Assembly: GCF_947242115.1 (NCBI RefSeq)
Contig: NC_074715.1
Span: 51,772,080-51,836,079 of the forward strand
Source of the DNA: Biomphalaria glabrata
Lineage: Eukaryota > Mollusca > Gastropoda > Planorbidae
Direction: 5' to 3'
DNA length: 64,000 nucleotides
Shown here: positions 32,016-42,700 of the stretch, piece by piece
Layout of the letters: each line of letters starts with the position of its first letter
Position numbering within the stretch: the first letter of the stretch is position 1
Notes under the pieces: model-generated
What the model was told of the DNA's origin: nothing
What the model saw: the letters and a program-made list of their open reading frames with translations, nothing else
Databases searched by the model: none
Program-made: the position numbers and the translations under genes

Positions 32016-32268
32016 CAAATTGAAAGTTTTATAACCACTAACTCTGATGTTGCTTGTTTAGGCCTGTGTTCAGTTTTATAACCACTAACTCTGATGTTGC
32101 TTGTTTAGGCCTGTGTTCAATTTTATAACCACTAACTCTGATGTTACTTGTTTAGGCCTGTGTTCAGTTTTATAACCACTAACTCTGATGCTACTTGTAT
32201 AGGCCTGTGTTCAGTTTTATAACCACTAACTCTGCTGCTGCTTGTTTAGGCCTGTGTTCAATTTTCGT
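32016..32268. repeat. 47-bp minisatellite, five copies
   Basis: The unit contains 'ttttataaccactaactctg' and 'cttgtttaggcctgtgttca'. Copies differ by one to four bases. Confidence 0.92.
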
Positions 32269-32361
32269 TGCATTATCAAACTAGAACTATTATGAGGGCA
32301 GATAACAGATTCCTATCCTATTCCAAGCAAGTATTGTGCTGGATCGTAATGTAATACCAGG

Positions 32362-32550
32362 CAGGGGCGTAGCTAGGAATTTTCCATCGTCTGGGGGCCC
32401 GGGGGGCTTGACCTCTTTGAGGGCCCCTGCATTTTACGTAATATTAAATTTTTAATGTAAAAAAACACTCATTTGGGGCCCCCTCATGTGGGGGCCCGGG
32501 GGGATTTTCAAATTCTCCCCCCTCCTCCCCCCACCCTATCTACGCCACTG
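32362..32550. mobile_element. hAT-type MITE (189 bp) with perfect TSD
   Basis: TIRs CAGGGGCGTAGCTAGG and CTATCTACGCCACTG. TSD ATACCAGG at 32354-32361 and 32551-32558. From 32560 to 33180 no gene is visible. Confidence 0.9.
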
Positions 32551-33359
32551 ATACCAGGGCCGGTTTTGACGCTGCTTGTATTCCATACTTAGGCTTTAGC
32601 TCTACCCAATCGCCTCAATCCTCTAAATTTATTTTCCGTTTATGATTCTTCTGCGTGATTGTGGTGCTGCCTATTCATCTCTTTCAGTTAATGGCTACGC
32701 TTAGGGTTGTCACGTATTATCAAATCTAAAGCTTGGCTTATCACTATGAAATCTGAATTACAAAATGTAAATACAACGTTGTGATTGATTGACAACTTTC
32801 ATTGTTGAAGCTGGACTGGCTCAAATAAGCTTAGCATAACTTACTGTGACACTTTATCAATAGAAGGATTTCAAAGTCAGAATCTGGACTCCTGAAGTGA
32901 TTTCATCAAAGCTATTTCAATTAGATTAGTGCCACGCTCTAAACATATTTTAAATACAATAAAAATTTAAAATACAATTTTAAAAAAAACATACTTTAAA
33001 AAAATAAATAAAACAAAGCTTATATTAGGTGCAACTGTATCAATTTGGATCTGTCCTGTAGTTATACGTAAGATTGACCTAGGCAGAAATAAAAGAGTGA
33101 TCTTTACTTTACTTCTTGACCAAACTCTTAAGCCATGAACGGAATTATATATATAGATAGATAATTGTTCTTTTTTTTTTTTTTTGGGTTGGGGGGGGGA
33201 TACTAACATTATTGAAGGGGTACACACATGCCGGAAGTTTTGGAATTTCTGATCTAGACGATCAAGTCCGACACAACGAGCCCAGTGTGTGATGTCAGTC
33301 CGTAACTCTTGAACCCAGTGCAAGTCCGGGACGAAGCGGAGAGGCCAGTGTAGTTAATT

Positions 33360-34515
33360 AATACAGCTGTGCAAGAGTTGATTCGGTGGTCCAAGAGTTG
33401 ATACGGCGGTGCAAGAGTTGATTCGATGGTGCATGAGTTGATACGGAGGTGCAAGAGTTGATACGGAGGTCCAAGAGTTGATACGGCGGAGTAAGAGTTG
33501 ATACGGCGGAGTAAGAGTTGATACGGAGGTGCAAGAGTTGATACGGCGGAGTAAGAGTTGATACGGCGGTCCAAGAGTTGATACGGCGGAGTAAGAGTTG
33601 ATACGGCGGAGTAAGAGTTGATACGGCGGTCCAAGAGTTGATACGGCGGTCCAAGAGTTGATACGGCGGAGTAAGAGTTGATACGGCGGTCCAAGAGTTG
33701 ATACGGAGGTCCAAGAGTTGATACGGCGGAGTAAGAGTTGATACGGCGGTCCAAGAGTTGATACGGAGGTCCAAGAGTTGATACGGAGGTCCAAGAGTTA
33801 ATACGGAGATGCAAGAGTTGATACGGAGGTCCAAGAGTTGATACGGCGGTCCAAGAGTTGATACGGCGGAGTAAGAGTTGATACGGAGGTGCAAGAGTTG
33901 ATACGGCGGAGTAAGAGTTGATACGGCGGTCCAAGAGTTGATACGGAGGTCCAAGAGTTGATACGGCGGAGTAAGAGTTGATACGGCGGTCCAAGAGTTG
34001 ATACGGAGGTCCAAGAGTTGATACGGAGGTCCAAGAGTTAATACGGAGATGCAAGAGTTGATATGGAGGTCCAAGAGTTGATACGGCGGTCCAAGAGTTG
34101 ATACGGCGGAGTAAGAGTTGATACGGAGGTGCAAGAGTTGATACGGCGGAGTAAGAGTTGATACGGCGGTCCAAAAGTTGATACGCGGAGTAAGAGTTGA
34201 TACGGCCGTCCAAGAGTTGATACGGTGGCCCAAGAGTTGATACGGCGGAGTAAGAGTTGATACGGCGGTCCAAGAGTTGATACGGAGGTCCAAGAGTTGA
34301 TACGGAGGTCCAAGAGTTGATACGGCGGTGCAAGAGTTGATACGGAGGTGCAAGAGTTGATACGGAGGTCCAAGAGTTGATACGGCGGTGCAAGAGTTGA
34401 TACGACGGCGATGCAAGAGTTGATACGGCGATGCAAGAGTTGATACGCTGGTGCAAGAGTTGATACGGCGGTGCAAGAGTTGATACGGCGGTGCAAGAGT
34501 TGATACGGTGGTACA
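33360..34515. repeat. 20-bp minisatellite with 240-bp higher-order repeat
   Basis: About 57 copies of gttgatacgg(a/c)ggtccaaga and its variants (ggagtaaga, ggtgcaaga). Blocks 33661-33900 and 33901-34140 repeat the same order of 12 variant units, giving a 240-bp second-level period. The unit has no stop in any minus frame, so frames up to 400 codons arise, all reading the same 20-residue cycle. Confidence 0.95.
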
Positions 34516-34734
34516 GTTAAAGACAGTAAAATATTTGTACTGTCAGTTTTACCTATTGCCAATTTGTACGGTGTTTATATATGATGTAATGTTAGCGGAT
34601 TAGGAAGTGTATGTCGCTCTTCGTTATCTAATATGGTGGAGTAAAGCCTGTGTGTGTGTTTTGTAAATCGGCCTTGTCGTTTATCTATTTCTACTTGTAT
34701 TTATGAGTATATTAACATATATAGGCCTACATAT

Positions 34735-34795
34735 ATATGGACGTAATCATCTTCTTTTTGAAGTAACGTCTATATTTCATAAGATGAGATATGTT
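34735..34795 (+). mobile_element. LINE TATCT-tail family, 3' tip only
   Basis: 'gacgtaatcatcttctttttgaagtaacgtctatatttcataagatgaga' is the last 50 bp of the family. Confidence 0.6.
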
Positions 34796-34859
34796 TTTTT
34801 TTTATTTTTATTGTTCAAAATATAAAAGAAGAAAATATAAAAATACTTTTTTTAAAAAA

Positions 34860-35480
34860 GCTTATATTAAGCCAAGTTTTATCAATTAGTTTAGATCAGA
34901 GATGTAATTAAATGTGTAATAGATCTAGACTAACAATAAAAGTCTTTGCGATTAGAGAACGTTTTATCTACTGCAATTTCATGCTTTTAGCTTTCTCACT
35001 ACGGTATCACTTATCATATATCTGGATCAGTTGGGAAATGAGGGGACATGGAAATAAGAAGAGGGTATCTAAGTTAATGTTACCGTAATCGCTTTTTAAA
35101 TGCTTATTAAAAAAAAAAATGAAAGACCTATATTCGACACACTAACCATTGTACCAGCGAATCGCTAATGAAAATCGAAGGCTAGCTTCAAACTTTAAAG
35201 CAGCGACCTACAAAGTATAAAGGGGGTTAATTCAATTTATACCATCACATCAGTCAAGTACAATTACTTTCCCTTGTTTGATACCAAAAAATACAATTAA
35301 TTACTAACAGTTAATTAATTATTTTGGTTAATTTTTGTTGTTGATGCTTAAGTTGTCAGGCAAAAGAAATAATTGTGCTAAATTTCAGCTTGATCCGAAA
35401 TAGAGTGTAGGAGAAATAACGTGTACAAACTTTTTACTATACAAACAGACAGACTTGATATAAGCTTTGTAAAAATATTA
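34860..35480 (+). repeat. dispersed repeat R, longest copy
   Basis: It spans the regions seen separately at 3035, 25605 and 50160/55140. It contains 'tttcccttgttt' (35271-35283), the site occupied by the LINE in another copy, and ends with 'ttgatataagctttgtaaaa'. Confidence 0.65.
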
Positions 35481-35504
35481 AATTTGGCTAGAGGGCTAGA
35501 AAAT

Positions 35505-35660
35505 CTTCATCTTGTACAGACTACGCCTTCGGGTATTTCCGTAGGTAGGACCCATTTATTCATATTCATCTTTTTTTTTAATCCGGATACAGACTACGCC
35601 TTCGGGTATTTCCGCAGGTAGGACCCATTCATTCATTCATTCATATTCATCTTTTTTAAA
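35505..35660. repeat. two-copy ~75-bp tandem repeat
   Basis: 'acagactacgccttcgggta' and 'aggacccatt' recur about 75 bp apart. The second copy has an extended (attc)n. Confidence 0.75.
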
Positions 35661-35684
35661 ATCCTGTATACAGATTACGGAAGT

Positions 35685-36203
35685 GTGGATAAACTGTACT
35701 TTTCAAAGCCATATAATTATTTCTCCGCAATTCTTATAATAATAATAATAATAATAATAACTACGGTAAGGACACCCCCTTATTATAAATACTCTCCGCA
35801 AGAGGTTCTCGAGTCTACTGAACATCCGCTGTACTGGGATAGGCCTATTCTGACCGACAAAACGGTAGATTTCAATCGCCCGGATCTGCTGTTCATCGAT
35901 AAAAAAGAAAAAACCGCTACCATTATCGATATCGCCGTACCACTGTCTCATAATTTAAGAAAAACTGAGATAGAAAAACAAAGAAAATATGGGAACCTAG
36001 GCTTGGAGATTAAGCGTCTATGGAAATTGTCCAAAATAACAATATACCCTATTGTTATATCAACCGAGGGGATAATAACAACTGACCTCACAGACACCTT
36101 CAAGGCCCTTAACATTCCTAGGAACATCTTCGTTGCCTGTCAGAGGGCGGTACTGCTGCAGACCTGTCACATCACCAGAAAATTCCTCAGTGGAAACTGT
36201 TAA
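35685..36203 (+). mobile_element. LINE ORF C-terminal domain (restriction-like endonuclease type), open fragment
   Basis: A 172-aa frame. Residues from about 63 read RPDLLFIDKKEKTATIIDIA with P, N, K/E-K and KY residues following ('[17 protein letters not shown]', then 'YPIVIS'). A PD...D...K-type arrangement like this occurs at the C-terminus of LINEs carrying a restriction-like endonuclease, but the assignment is by resemblance only. An (ata)n run near 35737 is read as poly-Ile. A broken copy is at 10612. Confidence 0.55.
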
Positions 36204-36423
36204 TAGGAACTACGATGAATTTTGTTTCTCTTTAGCGAAACTCGACCAGCGCCAGAGAATGACTACTCGTTCATTTCTAACATAATAATAATAATAATGA
36301 TAAGACTTGTCTTCGAGTCCGAAGATTAATGTGTAACGCAGTATTTCCAAATAAGGAGTGTAGAATCAAATTAAATATCAAATTGTTTAAAAACAACAAG
36401 ACATTTATGTGAATAATTTTTTT

Positions 36424-36429
36424 TTTATT
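36424..36429 (-). promoter_or_regulatory. poly(A) signal AATAAA of SVWC gene C
   Basis: Minus-strand AATAAA about 130 nt past the stop of gene C. Confidence 0.4.
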
Positions 36430-36557
36430 TTAAAAATCTATAATTAACAGAGTATCTTTTAACCCTTAAAGTGCTGAGCTGCGTTAAAATGAGTGCATAC
36501 AAAACGGAATTACAATTCTGATGTTTAGAGGCTAAACTACCACACGCGTTTTAAGGG

Positions 36558-36735
36558 TTAATGGGCTGAAATGCGTTCCCACTGAGCTGGATTTTCTAAA
36601 TTTAAATTGGCTGGGTTAAAGTCCGTATCTCCCTCGCAGTACAGATGTGGTGTGCAACATTCTGGGTAGTTGGCAGTGTCGTTGGTCTTAGTGTAACATG
36701 TAGTGTGGTCGTAGACCATAGTTTGAACACCGCAG
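36558..36735 (-). CDS. SVWC gene C exon 3
   Basis: Acceptor CGCAG before C|TGC GGT. 58 codons to TAA at 36560-36558. Confidence 0.88.
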
Positions 36736-39700
36736 CTGCGAAATAAAAGAGAAAGCTTTAGGTGTACTTTGTCTGTTTACACCTCAAATCATAATGAATA
36801 AAAAGATGTAGTGTTAAGTAACATTAACAGGAGGCTATGAGCTAATGGTCACGGACTGACTCCAAAGTCAACCCCCCCCCCCTTCCCGAAATGAAATCCC
36901 CTCCCTGCAGAGGGAAGAGAGACAGACTTTAGTGACTGATTTTTTGCTTTGATTTCGTTTTTTTTTTTAGGTGAGATTTGAATACTAAACCATCATTTGC
37001 CCCAGCGCATCCAAGGGGGTTTTGAGTTTAAAAGCCCTACCAGGGGGTTTTGCAGTTAAATTCCCCTCTTCTATAAAACAAAACAAACAAACAAAAAATG
37101 CAAACGACAATCCCCAAATTCCAAGAGCATAGCTGAGGAAGATTTTGATTTTAAAACCCCCTCTGAAATTTACTATAACCCTCCCCACACACACTCACAC
37201 ACTGAAAATGCTATGAGCGTAGCCAAAGGGGTTTTGAGACCCCATTACTGGTAAGGGCGGAGAGTCTACAAATTTTCCACTAACTCCAAGAAAAACTTAT
37301 TCTAGGGTATAGTAAAACAAACCCCCCCCCAACCGAAAAAAATCCTGGCTACGTCCAAAGTAAAATGGTTTTCAACAGAGGTTTTCTAAGAAATTCGTAT
37401 GTGAACGGTGCATGATGTAACAATGATTCTCGGTGCATGATGTAACAATGATTCTCGGTGCATGATGTAACAATGATTCTCGGTGCATGATGTAACAATG
37501 ATTCTCGGTGCATGATGTAACAATGATTCTCGGTGCATGGTGTAACATTGATTCTCGGTGCATGATGTAACAATGATTCTCGGTGCAAATTGTAACAATG
37601 ATTCTCGGTGCATGATGTAACAATGATTCTCTAAATTAGATGCAATGTGTACGCCATCTCTTTTTTGCCAGCCTCAAGAAATCAAATATTATCTGAATTT
37701 TCTATTCTGTGGTGGCCAAGTAGTAAAACACTTGGCTTGCGAACCGAGGGGTTCAGAGTCCAAGCTGAGATTTCTAATTCAGAAATTTTGAGGTCCACCC
37801 AGCTCTAATGGGTACATTGCACTAGGTTTGTGTTAATCAATTAGCCAATTAATTGTTGGTAATTGTTACATATGGAATGAGGTTGCTTGTAAGAGTATCC
37901 CCAGGTTACATAATAATGGGGATTGATTCTAAAAGAGCACCCCATTCTACATAACAAAACTTTGATCAGTTAATTGACCTATTCGCGGGTATAGCTAAAA
38001 AGATTCAATTAGACTTATAGCTAGATTTAGGTATTTTAGATCAACACATCAGCGCTAAATATGTGCTGGCACGTTTGTCCAGTGGCATATTGGCCCCTAC
38101 TTGTATTTCCTAGGTTGTTATAGCTTTTATATAGCGCTACTTTCATGCTTATAGCATGCTCAGAGCGCTTTTGGTCCAATCTCATTTGTGGACCGGTGAG
38201 GGGAGGGGAGGGGGTATCTAGGAGTTGGTTTTCCGTGCTGCCTTTAGGCGCTCAGTAAACACAACTCTGCCCAAGTCGGGTGTCGAACCTCGAGCCCCCT
38301 TCTAGGTAGCCAAGCCAAGCCTCTCGACCACGCTTCCCACCAGGTTGTTTAGTATAACCTCTTGTTATACAATTAAACTAAAGTATGCAAAACAAAATTT
38401 AACAAAGTCGCAGGTAATCATATATACGAAATTTATTTACATGAAGAGTAAAATAAATGTGTAACTAAACGGCCATCAAATCACAGGCCTTCTCAACACA
38501 AAATAAACAAAAGTTAACACATTCAAAAATGATGTAACAATGATTCTCGGTGCATGATGTAACAATGATTATCGGTGCATGATGTAACAATGATTCTCGG
38601 TGCATGATGTAACAATGATTCTCGGTGCAAATTGTAACAATGATTCTCGGTGCATGATGTAACAATGATTCTCTAAATTAGATGCAATGTGTACGCCATC
38701 TCTTTTTTGCCAGCCTCAAGAAATCAAATATTATCTGAATTTTCTATAAGTCGTGTGCTGGCCAAGTAGTAAAACACTTGGCTTGCGAACCGAGGGGTTC
38801 AGAGTCCAAGCTGAGATTTCTAATTCAGAAATTTTGAGGTCCACCCAGCTCTAATGGGTACATTGCACTAGGTTTGTGTTAATCAATTAGCCAATTAATT
38901 GTTGGTAATTGTTACATATGGAATGAGGTTGCTTGTAAGAGTATCCCCAGGTTACATAATAATGGGGATTGATTCTAAAAGAGCACCCCATTCTACATAA
39001 CACAATTTTGATCAGTTAATTGACCTATAGCTAAAAAGATTCAATTAGAATTATAGCTACATTTAGGTGTTTTAGATCAACAGATCAGTGTTAAAGGTGT
39101 GCTGGCACGTTTGTCCATTGGCATATTGGCCCTACTTGTATTTCCTAGGTTATTCTAGCTTTTGTATAGCGCTACTTTCATGCTTATAGCATGCTCAGAG
39201 CGCTTTTGGTCCAATCTCATTTGTGGACCGGTGAGGGGAGGGGAGGGGGTATCTAGGAGTTGGTTTTCCGTGCTGCCTTTAGGCGCTCAGTAAACACAAC
39301 TCTGCCCGAGTCGGGTGTCGAACCTCGAGCCCCCTTCTAGGTAGCCAAGCCAAGCCTCTCGACCACGCTTCCCACCAGGTTGTTAAGTATAACCTCTTGT
39401 TATACAATTAAACTAAAGTATGCAAAACAAAATTTAACAAAGTCGCAGGTAATCATATATACAAAGTTTATTTACATGAAGAGTAAAATAAATGTGTAAC
39501 TAAACCGCCATCAAATCACAGGCCTTCAAAAATAAACAAAAGTTAACACATTCAAAAAGAGTATGGCAAACCGCCCTAGTCATATGTTACAACTAAATAT
39601 ACAATCTGTTGTCAAATCCGGGAAATCACACATCAGTGAAAATCAAAATGAAGGTCACAGGTCTCAGGTCAAAACACGACCACTTTTGGCCACTCCGGGG

Positions 39701-42700
39701 TAAATGTTTGTTTGTAAAATGTTTTACATGTTTCGGATGTTCCTTCGGAGTTGAAGATAGTTTACTTCCTAGTCCAAAACCTCCCGCAGGACGACGGGGG
39801 ATGGGAGCGGGCAGGGTTTGAACCCTCGACCGTCGATAAATACGAACAACAGTCCAGCGCGCAAACCGCACGACCAGGCAGCCATCCTACAAGGTCACAG
39901 GCTTCAGGCCAACACACTCACTTTTAGCCATAAAAAAAGGGGGTCACGATGAACTATAAGCTTTAGGAAAACCTATGAGCCTATAAGCTTCATAGAATCC
40001 ACTTATCCGTTCGGTAAAGCCTATCTGATGATTCAATACAGAGTTGAATCCTTCAGAGACAAGGCTAGAAAAATGCCACAACGTGGTTACAATATATTGC
40101 CCCTGGAAATCATTTGAGGCTATATCTACTAATTAATCACATTATATAAAATACAATATTGACTAAAGATATACTTAGCCCAAAGATCTCCAGAGCAGGG
40201 CACACTTTTGCCGAGTATCCCAAGACACACGACCACTAACTAACAGAAAAAAAATATATACAGTACATAACACAGGACCAGTAGTCCCCGGGTACGCTGT
40301 TCTGCCTCATCGTGGCACCCGGGTGGAAACGGTTACTTGAGGGGGTAACTAGGCGAAATGAATAGCGAAACATAACTCCCGTGGGATGCCCACGGGTAGA
40401 CGAGAATCCACCTCTTGCACGGGCGGAGTTGCAAAAGAGTCCCCATAAACCTGTCACACATCCATGCGCTGTTCCTAAAGGGACCGTTACATAAATGGCG
40501 AGTCCCCCACGGTTAGCTTGGTATAACGAAGGAAAATGGCGGAGGTTCCCGGTGTCCTCGACCTTCGGCCATGTTCAGCCAAGCATGCGTCCGGGGCCAT
40601 AGGCATTGGAAACAGCAATGCTTAACATAGGCATTGACTCGGGTCTCTCTCAAACAGAACTGTGTTCTCACAGGTTTTTTTTTTTTACTGTTTGGCGTCC
40701 AAGCAGGTTTTTTTTTCAAACTTAGAGCTCGAAGAGCCTTCAAAGACGATCAAAAGGTCAAGTGGTCGAACTGGTAACTCAGGAGCAAGTAGCAACGAAA
40801 TACACGTCGCAGACCCTTATATAAACTTTCTAAGGGGATTTACTCGTGTCTTTACAATAGCTCAAGAATAATTAAATCCTCCATTATGTCACAGTAATTT
40901 ATTATTTTGTGTAATATCAAAAAAGGGAAATAACTTGTACATTATTGATAGATGTAATTGAAACGGCGGAGTTCTTCCCCTTTAGATTTAGTTGTTTTTT
41001 TTTCTTAAAGGATTTTTTATAGTTTGCGTGTTATTTCTTTAGATTGACTGTAGGCAAAAAAATAAATTGTCAGTGTAATATTTTGTTCATCTTTTGTGAT
41101 ATCGTATTCCTCATGTTAGTTGCTATATAAGCGTTGTTTGTACATTGCCTCTCCAAAACACATTAGTTCAGTATAGATCTACAGGGCGTTGGAGAAAGGG
41201 TTGCCTGAATCCACCAGGAAAACCAACGACTTGGCAAAGTTTAAGTCATTGATTAACATACATGACTAGATTGGCACATGAAATGTGTAGGATGAAATTA
41301 TTTTTTGTTATTACTTTATTTTTTTATTGAAGTAACGTCTGTAATAGATAAGATAGGATTAAGTATTGGGGCAATATGTGTTTGGTAGCTGCTTGTTCAA
41401 ATATTCGTAGGACATAATTATCTTTTCATTTCATGTAACGTCTGTAATTTATCTTTTCTTATCTTATCTTATATGATACAGACGTTACTTTAAAAAAGAA
41501 GATGATTACGTCCTACGCGTCATGCATTCAGTCATGCATATTAACCAATGACCTAAACTCTGCCAAGTCACTTGTTTTCCTGGCTAGCTCAGGCAACCCA
41601 TTCCATGCTCTAATAGCCCTAGTGAAGAAGGAGTATTTGTACAAATTTGTCCTAGCATATGGAACGAGGAATGTGCATTTATAAGATAACAGAATAATAA
41701 TACAGCTTGTGGCAAATAGTGTTATACTTTTGTTGTAATATTCAGATCTTAACAAAACTCTATTTTAACTGATATATCAATCAGGAATTGTTCTTAATTT
41801 AATATGAGAACCAATACAAACACGCTTTCTGTACATTTGTAATTAATACAGCGACAGCCATGCAAGCTGTTGGAGGTCAATACTTTTTAATAGAAAAATA
41901 AAATGTCAGCCGGAAGTGTTTGTTTTTTATACACATTAATATGTATCCTTGAACTTGGATTGGCAGACGGACATTATGACGCTTTAAAATGAAAAGGGGA
42001 ATAAAGGTGAATAAATCGGATATTGTTATTTAATCATGGGAAATGCTTTGGGAGTCAACCCTGAGGAAAAATCAGGAGCTGGCGACCCTAAGGCAGTTTG
42101 CAGCACCCAGCGCTACACTCTGGCAAAACCTGCGATGCCGCTGACCCCAAACTGTATCGGCACTGCCGTTCCTTTGGATACATCAGCAGCGTGGAAAGGG
42201 GGGGGGGGAACTGATGTGTGGGCGACATCGTTCCGACCACAACTAATGCCCAGGCATTCATCTCACCGAGATGATCCATAGTAGCGAGGCGACTGAACGA
42301 GGCCATGTGTTGACTTTTTAACATCAGCGGTGGAGACTATCTCTGTGACTACATGTATTTTCTAAAGTAAGATGCCTTTAAAGCAGTGGTTCCCAAACTT
42401 TTTTGTCTCGTAGACCCCTGGGAGTCTATATAGACCACTTTGGGAATCACTGCTTTAAAGCTTTAGGGCACTATTAGAATTAGCTTCCTCTTTTTACGAC
42501 TTTCAACTCACGAAAACATAACTAAAAGCAAAATAGAGTCGTGATATTTAAAACAAATATTCATATTTAATCTTTTACTTTCTAGAGCAGTGTTATTAAT
42601 TAAATCGATTTGGGGGGGGGGAGGGAAATCAATGTTACGAAAATTCTAGAAGGGGTACAAATAAGTCCAAAGTTTGGGAAACACTGTTCTAGAGTAACAG

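Larger units (their letters stand above)
37409..39560. repeat. 1.04-kb segmental tandem duplication
   Basis: 37409-38526 and 38527-39560 match nearly base for base outside the array and a few indels, with an offset of 1042 bp at the left and 1029 bp at the right. Each copy holds the 25-bp array, a SINE C head (37708, 38758) and a SINE B (38118, 39155). The joint lies inside the 25-bp array. Confidence 0.92.

Noticed and set aside
33254-34562. Minus-strand frames of 400, 372 and 174 codons reading INSxTxVSTLxPPYQLLxR
   Set aside because: All three frames give the same 20-residue cycle because the 20-bp unit has no stop in any frame; no signal peptide or splice context was seen.
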